A stretch of DNA of 17,456 nucleotides, from the NCBI GenBank assembly GCA_021129875.1, contig JAJOKK010000223.1, positions 1-17,456 on the forward strand. Reading direction: 5' to 3'. Shown here piece by piece: positions 1-5,014 of the stretch. The first letter of the stretch is position 1; every line of letters begins with the position of its first letter. The DNA comes from Candidatus Bipolaricaulota bacterium (lineage in GTDB: Bacteria; Bipolaricaulota; Bipolaricaulia; UBA7950; UBA9294). The notes beneath the pieces were generated by a model. It did not search any database and was not told the origin of the DNA. It saw only the letters and a program-made list of their open reading frames with translations. The translations under genes and the position numbers were made by a program.

Positions 1-20
1 TAGTAAGTCCCTCTTCGAAT

Positions 21-113
21 ACTGCACCCCCCAGGAGCGCAAAGATCGCTGAGATGACGCATTAAGGATCTCGTTCCATTCTCTGCGTGCTCTGCGTTCT
101 TGGGGGGTGTAGT
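21..113. repeat. Imperfect inverted repeat element A
   Basis: The arms 21-49 and 85-113 are inverted copies matching at 23 of 29 positions. They are anchored by ACTGCACCCCCC on the left and GGGGGGTGTAGT on the right. The loop holds most of the 44-base core that is repeated at 198-241. The outer arm motif is reused in the next palindrome (102-141). The style (GCAGAG/CTCTGCG words in the arms, strong dyad symmetry, intergenic site) resembles short palindromic intergenic repeats known from many bacterial genomes. Copy number and mobility cannot be judged from one locus. Confidence 0.7.
40..83. repeat. 44-bp direct repeat, copy 1
   Basis: Positions 40-83 are identical to 198-241 over 44 bases, starting CAAAGATCGCTGAGATGACG. 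The core contains a small internal dyad (GAGAT at 51-55, ATCTC at 68-72). In this copy it is flanked by C-rich/G-rich arms, while the second copy is flanked by unrelated arms. The core therefore behaves as a module separate from its flanking palindrome. Confidence 0.85.
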
Positions 114-141
114 AAGTCCCCAATCGGCTACTACACCCCCC
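102..141. repeat. Perfect 13-bp inverted repeat element B
   Basis: GGGGGGTGTAGTA (102-114) is the exact reverse complement of TACTACACCCCCC (129-141), with a 14-base loop at 115-128. The left arm is also the right arm of element A, so the two palindromes interlock and alternative foldings are possible. A 13-bp stem with a G6/C6 end would be very stable as RNA or cruciform DNA. No T-tract follows on either strand, so a simple intrinsic terminator is not supported. Confidence 0.75.
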
Positions 142-175
142 GAGACGGTGAAAGCTTCTATTAGACCCTAGTTTC

Positions 176-256
176 AAGCATTTTACCGCAGAGGACACAA
201 AGATCGCTGAGATGACGCATTAAGGATCTCGTTCCATTCTCGGCGGTAAAATGCTT
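176..256. repeat. Perfect 14-bp inverted repeat element C around a 44-bp core
   Basis: AAGCATTTTACCGC (176-189) is the exact reverse complement of GCGGTAAAATGCTT (243-256). The enclosed segment includes the second exact copy of the 44-base core (198-241). The ACCGCAGAGGAC... words at the left arm resemble a class of CCGCAGAG/CTCTGCGG intergenic repeats seen in many environmental bacterial genomes; that comparison is from memory. The element has the shape of a miniature inverted-repeat element, but no flanking target-site duplication is obvious. Confidence 0.75.
198..241. repeat. 44-bp direct repeat, copy 2
   Basis: This is an exact second copy of 40-83. It lies inside the arms of element C rather than element A. 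Sequence identity stops abruptly at both ends (G versus A to the left, T versus G to the right), which defines the module boundaries. Confidence 0.85.
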
Positions 257-386
257 CTGTTAGACCCCTGGTCTTGCCTCTCAACACACAAAGGAGAAGG
301 GGTTACGGTTAAGCCAACGTAGCACTCAGAGAAGGGTGGCGCTTTCCGACCCGCGCGGAGCGACTAATGGTGAGGAATAGGGCTGC

Positions 387-1198
387 TCAAGCCGGGTATA
401 GCGTCGACGCCTTCTCGGCTGCGGTGACGATCCCACGTATCATCGCCGAACTGAAGCCGCCGTGTTCCATCTCGTTCAAACCGGCGATCGTCACCCCCCG
501 CGGGGTCGTCACCCGGTCGATCTTTACCTCCGGGTGGGCGCCGTCGTTGAGGAGGAGCGTTGCCGCGCCTCTCGCTGTTTGGGCGGCCAATCGGATCGCA
601 TCCTCCGCGTGGAACCCCACCTGCACTCCCCCTTGCGCGGCCGCGCGAATGGAGCGCAGGAAGAAGGCAATCCCACAGGCACACAGGGCCGTCGCCGGGG
701 TCATCTGCTCCTCATCGATGAATATAGTCTCCCCCAGCGCGGCGAAGATCCCCTGCGCCGTCTCCATCGCCCCGGGCGAGATCTCCTCATCCCCGCATAA
801 GCAGGTCATCGACTCCCCTACCGCAACGGCGATGTTCGGCATCGCGCGGATGACGACGACCTTCTCTCCCAACTGCGCTCTTATCTGGGCGATGGATGCG
901 TTGGAGACCGTAGAGATGAGGACCTGCTCCTGTGCGCGAAGGTCGGGGCGATCTCGCGCAGAACGCCGTTGAGCTGGCTCGGACGGACAGCGATAAGGAC
1001 GACCCGCGCCGCCTGCACCGCCTGTCGATTCTCCTTCCCCACGTCAAACCCTTCCTGCCGCAGCCCCTCCAGTAGGTGGACGGAGCGCCGCGTGATCGCC
1101 ACGCTTCCCGGAGCGATCTTCCCCGAAGCCACAAGACCCTTGGCGATCGCCGTCCCCAGGTTTCCTCCACCGATGATCGCAATCCGCTCTGCTTTCAC
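387..1198 (-). pseudogene. proC: Pyrroline-5-carboxylate reductase, frameshifted
   Basis: ProC is a cytosolic enzyme that makes L-proline from pyrroline-5-carboxylate using NAD(P)H. The start is GTG at 1196-1198, chosen for the strong GGAGGAGG site at 1205-1212 and because IAIIGGGNLGTAIAKGL, the Rossmann nucleotide-binding loop, follows at once. The first frame runs through IAVRPSQL and VLREIAPTF, then fails near 930-942 and hits a stop at about 881. A second frame resumes with QEQVLISTVSNASIAQ and continues through EKVVVIRAMPN, the DEEQMTPATAL substrate region and a C-terminal TPRGVTIAGLNEMEHGG to TGA at 387-389. One extra base near 936-942 would restore a protein of about 271 residues, the normal family length. 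Both halves are well conserved, so this is either a very recent inactivation or a one-base sequencing/assembly error. No slippery heptamer is apparent. The neighbouring gene is divergent. Confidence 0.85.
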
Positions 1199-1312
1199 TC
1201 TGATCCTCCTCCCCGATAGAATATCGATCGAAGACACCCGATCTCTTCTCCTGCGACAAAGGGAACGCAACAGTCGATCCTCTGTTCCTGCAAGCGGTCG
1301 CTCCCCCCCCTG

Positions 1313-1342
1313 CTGAAACAACCGCACTCTTTTCTGATATAC
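1313..1342 (+). promoter_or_regulatory. Extended -10 promoter for the secreted-protein gene
   Basis: An extended -10, TGATATACT, lies at 1334-1342 (TATACT matches 5 of 6 consensus positions and has the upstream TG). It is preceded by CTGAAA at 1313-1318 (4 of 6) with an 18-base spacer. Transcription would start near 1350, leaving a leader of about 40 bases before the ATG at 1389. A run of eight C at 1303-1310 sits just upstream of the -35 box. The rest of 1199-1388 is the divergent proC upstream region, where I see no clear minus-strand promoter. Confidence 0.5.
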
Positions 1343-1388
1343 TCGATCGCTGGGATCAGTTCCCCACCATCGCAATCAAGGAGTGATT

Positions 1389-2081
1389 ATGAGACAGACC
1401 CTCTGTATCGTGACAATCGCTGCGCTCGTTCTCTTGCCTGTTTTCGCCACACCGGCCTTCGCTGAAGCGGCCCTGTCGGGGAGCGGAGACTTCGCCGGGA
1501 CTGCTGTTCTCTCCTTTTCAGGGACGAGTATTACAGCGACATTGGCCGGTGATCTGACTTTATCCGGGACCATAGCCTACGGTGGGAAGGCGATCCCGTT
1601 TACGGCGACCGGGGCGTTCAGTGGATCCGCAGGCGGGGATACCAAAGCTCTTAGCGGTGCTGCCTGGCTTGTTTTTGCTCTCAGGGGTGCGCTGCAGACG
1701 GGCGAGGAGATCGATATTCGCGGTGGGTTGAGCATTGCTGGTGATGACGTCTCTTTCACCGGCGGTGCTGCTGGTGAGGGAGCGGGCCCGCTCTACCTTG
1801 AGATAAGGGTCTTCGGTACGACGATCAAGCTCATCGGGCGCGTCGAGGCATCGGGGAGCGGAGGCTTTGTCCCGCCGCAGGACCGGTATACGATGGAAAT
1901 TGACGGGTCCGGGGCGATGCTCTTCACTGCCGTTGCCCCCGCCTCCCCGGAAGAGGACCCCTCTTCCGGCGCTGATGAACAGTCGGACTGGTTCGATCTC
2001 TCTGACTGGCCAGAAGAGGAGGCGAACCAGCTGTTGCTCCTCCTCGAAACGGAGCATGCAGAGGATGGTGAGGGATCGTGA
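1389..2081 (+). CDS. Secreted beta-rich protein of unknown function with acidic tail
   Basis: I do not recognise this 230-residue protein. ATG at 1389 is preferred over an in-frame GTG at 1383 because AAGGAG (1378-1383) is then correctly spaced. The N-terminus is a classical signal peptide: MRQ, a hydrophobic run, and the cleavage motif A-F-A before E26. The mature part is rich in Gly, Ser, Thr and Ala, with alternating hydrophobic/polar stretches (LSFSGTSITATLAGDLTLSG, FTATGAFSGSAGG, LSIAGDDVSFTGGA), suggesting beta-sandwich or beta-solenoid strands. The last 40 or so residues form an acidic, probably disordered tail with two SDW words (SDWFDLSDWPEEE) and a Leu-rich patch. No Cys occurs after the signal peptide. 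It is probably periplasmic or surface-exposed. It starts a compact group with the small ORF at 2078 and the HAD gene at 2218. Confidence 0.75.
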   Translation: MRQTLCIVTIAALVLLPVFATPAFAEAALSGSGDFAGTAVLSFSGTSITATLAGDLTLSGTIAYGGKAIPFTATGAFSGSAGGDTKALSGAAWLVFALRGALQTGEEIDIRGGLSIAGDDVSFTGGAAGEGAGPLYLEIRVFGTTIKLIGRVEASGSGGFVPPQDRYTMEIDGSGAMLFTAVAPASPEEDPSSGADEQSDWFDLSDWPEEEANQLLLLLETEHAEDGEGS

Positions 2082-2221
2082 ATCGGTTGGTCCCTATCAC
2101 CGAGCGCGGGGCGCTCCCGCAGGAGACTTGTGTCTCTGTGCAGCCCTTCCTTGCCGGACTGTGCGCGCAAGACAGTGCCTCATGCGGTCTGACGATCGAG
2201 CGGACGGTGCACGAAGGATGA
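2078..2221 (+). CDS. Putative 47-residue small protein coupled to both neighbours
   Basis: GTG at 2078-2080 overlaps the TGA of the upstream gene (GTGA), and its own TGA at 2219-2221 overlaps the ATG of the HAD gene (ATGA). A purine-rich site (GGTGAGGG, about 2068-2074) precedes the start. The frame is open for 47 codons and fills exactly the space between two recognised genes. The product has three Cys (18, 29, 36), starts MNRLVPITERGALPQ and ends LTIERTVHEG. It has no signal peptide or membrane helix and I recognise no domain. The precise start/stop overlaps are the main evidence for translation. Alternatively it is a non-functional coupling leader, or the HAD gene starts at an upstream in-frame ATG (2182) and this ORF is spurious. 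Confidence 0.5.
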   Translation: MNRLVPITERGALPQETCVSVQPFLAGLCAQDSASCGLTIERTVHEG

Positions 2222-2874
2222 GGCCTCTTCTTGGGTTTGATATGGATGGGGTGATCATCGACTCTGAAGATTTCAGCGAGGTAAACTGGATCTGTGAGGC
2301 GTTCACGAAGACCTTGCGCGATTTCGGGATCCCTGAGAACGAGGAGAATATCCGCGCGCTCTACATCAAGAACATGCGGTGTAACGCTGCCGTCTTCTGC
2401 CGGCGGTTCGGGATCGACGACCCTCGCCTGATGTGGGAACGCCGCGAGGAGCACTATATCACGGAGAAGCTCGCCGCGCTGAACGCGGGGGCGATCACCC
2501 TCTACCCGGACGTCCGTATATTGAAGGATCTCACCTGTAAATACCCGATGGCACTGGTCAGTAACTCTCCACAGGTCGTCGTCGATCGTGTCGTCACTCG
2601 TTTCTCACTCGCCGGCCTGTTTCGTGTACAGATCGGCCGCGGGTCCTCGCTCCAGAGCCTGAGTCGCGCTAAACCGGCTCCAGATATGCTGAACGAGATG
2701 AAGGCCGTCCTCAAGGCGACAGCCGGCTACTATGTGGGGGATGAGCCGGGGGATGTTCAAGCCGCTCTAGCTGCTGGCCTTCTCCCGATCCGACTGGTTC
2801 GCGATGGCGGGCCAGGGGATATCCACAGCCTCATCGAACTCGGGGACTACCTGCAACGGATCGTCCTATCCTAA
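2218..2874 (+). CDS. HAD-superfamily phosphatase (phosphoglycolate phosphatase-like)
   Basis: A 218-residue haloacid dehalogenase-type hydrolase, probably a cytosolic phosphatase acting on a small phosphorylated metabolite. All four HAD motifs are present: I, FDMDGVIIDSE (nucleophile D8, acid/base D10); II, ALVSNSPQ (S115); III, RAKPAPDM (K152); IV, YYVGDEPGDVQAA (D175, D179). The helical insert between motifs I and II (about 18-95) is the cap, as in subfamily I (PGP/beta-phosphoglucomutase-like) enzymes. ATG 2218 is chosen because motif I follows within seven residues and the ATGA overlap fits the upstream small ORF. The ribosome-binding site is poor (GAAGG abuts the ATG), which suits translational coupling. 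An in-frame ATG at 2182 is the alternative. The substrate cannot be told from sequence. Confidence 0.85.
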   Translation: MRPLLGFDMDGVIIDSEDFSEVNWICEAFTKTLRDFGIPENEENIRALYIKNMRCNAAVFCRRFGIDDPRLMWERREEHYITEKLAALNAGAITLYPDVRILKDLTCKYPMALVSNSPQVVVDRVVTRFSLAGLFRVQIGRGSSLQSLSRAKPAPDMLNEMKAVLKATAGYYVGDEPGDVQAALAAGLLPIRLVRDGGPGDIHSLIELGDYLQRIVLS

Positions 2875-2888
2875 GACAGGTCTCAGAA

Positions 2889-2917
2889 TTGAAAAGCAGC
2901 GGGAAGGAGCCTACACT
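2889..2917 (+). promoter_or_regulatory. Sigma-70-type promoter for yraN-comM
   Basis: TTGAAA (2889-2894, 5 of 6 consensus) and TACACT (2912-2917, 4 of 6) are separated by exactly 17 bases in the short gap between the HAD stop and yraN. Transcription would start near 2924, leaving a leader of about 27 bases. No terminator is visible for the upstream gene, so read-through is also possible. Confidence 0.5.
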
Positions 2918-2950
2918 CTTTCCTACTTGTGTTGAAGACGTCAAAAGACG

Positions 2951-3319
2951 ATGAATAGAAAAGGTCGAGTGGGGAAAAGGGGAGAAGATATCGCTTGCCT
3001 GTACCTGCGTGGGCAGGGGTACAAGATCATTGCCCGCAACTGGCGCTCCCCGTTCGGGGAGATCGATATCATCGCTCGTGATGGAGAGAGCTTGGTCTTT
3101 GTTGAGGTGAAGACGCGTACCAGTTCCGGGTTCGGCGGACCGGTGGCGGCGCTCACCCCGCGCAAACGCGGGCGAATCATCACCACTGCCCGCGCTTACC
3201 TGAGCGGAGTAGAGAGTGGCATTGCAGTGCGCTTCGATCTTATCGCCGTGGAGGGCGAGGTGATCACGCTCTACCGGGACGCTTTTCAGGTTGGAGGGAC
3301 ATGTTTGCTCGGCTATTGA
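2951..3319 (+). CDS. yraN: YraN/UPF0102 family putative endonuclease
   Basis: A 122-residue member of the YraN (UPF0102) family, a small predicted nuclease with a restriction-endonuclease-like fold often found beside comM/yifB or rnhB. The N-terminal RKGRVGKRGEDIA block is typical. The core GEIDIIARDGESLVFVEVKTR supplies the predicted active-site residues: E37 and D39, then the E-x-K pair E52 and K54 of the PD-(D/E)xK type. The C-terminal RFDLIAVEG strand is also typical. Length is normal for the family. The ATG at 2951 has only a weak purine-rich leader. Its 3' end overlaps comM by 19 bases, with the comM ribosome-binding site inside the yraN coding sequence. A role in DNA processing or recombination is inferred from the ComM linkage, not demonstrated. 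Confidence 0.92.
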   Translation: MNRKGRVGKRGEDIACLYLRGQGYKIIARNWRSPFGEIDIIARDGESLVFVEVKTRTSSGFGGPVAALTPRKRGRIITTARAYLSGVESGIAVRFDLIAVEGEVITLYRDAFQVGGTCLLGY

Positions 3320-4836
3320 GCGCGGTGGTGGTCGGGATCGACGCGCAAGTGATAGAAGTTCAGTGCGATGTGGCCGGGGGGCTCCCAGCCTTTCAGGTCG
3401 TCGGCCTCCCTGAAAAGGAGGTCACTGAGAGCAGAGAACGGATCAGGAGCGCGATCAAGAACTCGGGCTACTCCTTTCCGGCGAAGAGGATCACCTCCAA
3501 CCTTGCCCCGGCCGACCTGCGCAAGGAAGGGGTGGGGTTTGATCTGCCGACCGCGCTCTCGATCATCATCGCTTCTGAGCAGTTGGCACTCACCTCTGCC
3601 CGTTACCTGATCGTGGGTGAACTTTCGCTCGACGGCGAGGTGCGCGGCGTGCACGGGATCCTTCCGATCGCAATCGCCGCCCGCGATGCAAACTTCGATG
3701 GTCTGATCGTCCCGCAGGCGAACGCGACAGAGGCGGCACTTGTCGAAGGGGTCGCCGTCTATCCGGTGACGAGCCTTACGCAGGCGGCTTCGTTCCTGGC
3801 CGGGATGGAGAAGATCGCACCATTTGAGATCGATCGCCAAGCGCTGATGGCGCAGATTACCCGCCCCCCTACGGTCGATATCGGTGAGGTTAAGGGGCAG
3901 CAGCAGGCGAAGCGAGCCCTGGAGGTGGCGGCGGCAGGTGGGCATAACCTGCTCTTTGTCGGGCCTCCTGGGGCGGGAAAGAGCCTGCTCGCCCGCGCGT
4001 TGCCCGGTATACTCCCGTCACTCTCCTTTGCCGAAGCACTGGAGACGACGCGGGTCTACAGCAGCGCCGGCCTACTCGAACGAGAGTCGCCACTGATCGT
4101 CCAACCTCCGTTCCGCTCGCCCCACCATACCATCTCCTATGCAGGGATGGTGGGAGGGGGACACGGCCTTCCCGGTCCGGGAGAGATCACCCTCGCCCAC
4201 CACGGGGTACTCTTCCTCGACGAGATCCCGGAGTTCGATCGTCGCGTCCTGGAGACCCTTCGCCAGCCGCTCGAAGACCGGTCGATCCTCCTCTCGCGCG
4301 CCGGTGTCTCGATTCGTTACCCAGCTAACTTCACCCTCATCGCGGCGATGAACCCTTGCCCGTGCGGCCATCTCGGCGACCACCTGCGTGCCTGCACCTG
4401 CAGCCACTACGACATCCGGCGTTATCGGAAGCGACTCTCCGGCCCGTTCCTCGATCGGATCGACCTGTTCGTTGAGGTCCCGCGACTGACCCCTGAGGAG
4501 CTGCTCACGCGCCCGCAAGGGGAAAGTTCTCTTTCCATTCGCGCTCGAGTAGAGAGCGCAAGGCGGGTACAATGGGAGCGGTTGCAAGACAGTCCGGAGC
4601 GGTTCTCCAACGCACAGTTGGACCTGCAGGAGATCACGAAATACTGCTTGCTGGGCAAGGAGGCAAAGGGGCTTTTGGAGATGGCGATAGACCGGTTCTC
4701 CCTCAGCGCCCGTGCCTATACGCGTATCTTGAGGGTGGTGCGGACGATCGCCGACCTGGATAATATGGAATCGATCGGGGCGCAACACCTGGCCGAGGCG
4801 ATCCAGTATCGCTCGATCGATGAGACCACGACCTGA
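3301..4836 (+). CDS. comM: YifB/ComM family AAA+ Mg-chelatase-like ATPase
   Basis: A 511-residue protein of the YifB/ComM family. ComM is a hexameric helicase that promotes branch migration during natural transformation in Vibrio; most relatives are annotated only as Mg chelatase-like. The N-terminal LonC/S5-like domain (about 1-180) begins with the typical SAVVVGIDAQVIEVQCDVAG and contains VVGLPEKEVTESRERIRSAI. The AAA+ domain follows with Walker A GPPGAGKS (221-228), Walker B VLFLDE (303-308), the Cys motif NPCPCG (351-356) with CTC (365-367), and GPFLDRID (381-388). The C-terminal helical domain (about 410-511) includes LSARAYTRILRVVRTIADL. Length is standard. ATG 3301 is preceded by GGAGGG at about 3294-3299. 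Translation is probably coupled to yraN. No other competence genes are in the window. Confidence 0.93.
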   Translation: MFARLLSAVVVGIDAQVIEVQCDVAGGLPAFQVVGLPEKEVTESRERIRSAIKNSGYSFPAKRITSNLAPADLRKEGVGFDLPTALSIIIASEQLALTSARYLIVGELSLDGEVRGVHGILPIAIAARDANFDGLIVPQANATEAALVEGVAVYPVTSLTQAASFLAGMEKIAPFEIDRQALMAQITRPPTVDIGEVKGQQQAKRALEVAAAGGHNLLFVGPPGAGKSLLARALPGILPSLSFAEALETTRVYSSAGLLERESPLIVQPPFRSPHHTISYAGMVGGGHGLPGPGEITLAHHGVLFLDEIPEFDRRVLETLRQPLEDRSILLSRAGVSIRYPANFTLIAAMNPCPCGHLGDHLRACTCSHYDIRRYRKRLSGPFLDRIDLFVEVPRLTPEELLTRPQGESSLSIRARVESARRVQWERLQDSPERFSNAQLDLQEITKYCLLGKEAKGLLEMAIDRFSLSARAYTRILRVVRTIADLDNMESIGAQHLAEAIQYRSIDETTT

Positions 4837-5014
4837 AGGAAGTAAGGAAAGGAACAGAGAGTCACCGGGCGGGGATGGATGCAGATGCACAGGTTCGGGA
4901 GTGTTCACAGAAACTTCATACTCTGGTGGTAAAGTTTAGTATGGAACATACGCGTGCGAAGATCGATCGATCGACCGATCAGTGGTCGAAAACCGTAGCT
5001 TGTGAGGAGGAGAG
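4837..5014. other. comM-bamA intergenic region with leader stem-loop
   Basis: This 178-base gap has no coding sequence. I see no intrinsic terminator for comM. A weak promoter candidate is TTCATA (4915-4920) with TAGTAT (4937-4942), spacer 16. Downstream, GATCGATCGATC (4961-4972) is a 12-base palindrome. It runs into a stem-loop with arms TCGACC (4971-4976) and GGTCGA (4984-4989). A strong AGGAGGAG ribosome-binding site lies at 5005-5012, with ATG at 5015. The stem-loop would lie in the 5' leader of the bamA transcript if the promoter guess is right. Confidence 0.4.

Larger units (their letters stand above)
1..386. other. Gene-free repeat-rich region downstream of proC
   Basis: No credible coding sequence is visible in this 386-base stretch. 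About the first 270 bases are a mosaic of inverted and direct repeats (separate entries). The remainder, roughly 270-386, looks like ordinary intergenic sequence leading to the 3' end of the minus-strand proC. The 11-base string TAGTAAGTCCC at 1-11 recurs exactly at 110-120. GCTTCTATTAGACCC (154-168) recurs with one mismatch at 253-267. No T-tract terminator for proC is evident. The array may continue to the left beyond the window edge. Confidence 0.7.

Noticed and set aside
1..269. CRISPR array
   Set aside because: There are only two copies of the core, spacing is irregular, and the units are palindromes with different arms. There are no regular spacers and no cas genes.
881..945. Programmed ribosomal frameshift in proC
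   Set aside because: No slippery heptamer or strong downstream structure is apparent at the junction. A simple indel is the simpler explanation.
367..972. Plus-strand frame of about 200 codons opposite proC
   Set aside because: The minus strand carries conserved ProC motifs through the same interval, so the plus-strand frame is a shadow.
2102..2116. GAGCGC/GCGCTC hairpin as a terminator after the secreted-protein gene
   Set aside because: The stem is only six pairs, no T-tract follows, and the sequence lies inside the open frame of the small ORF.
4072..4908. Long minus-strand reading frame (about 278 codons) opposite comM
   Set aside because: It lies almost wholly antisense to the well-conserved comM, has low-complexity arginine/proline-rich content and no recognisable motif. 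It is a shadow of codon bias.
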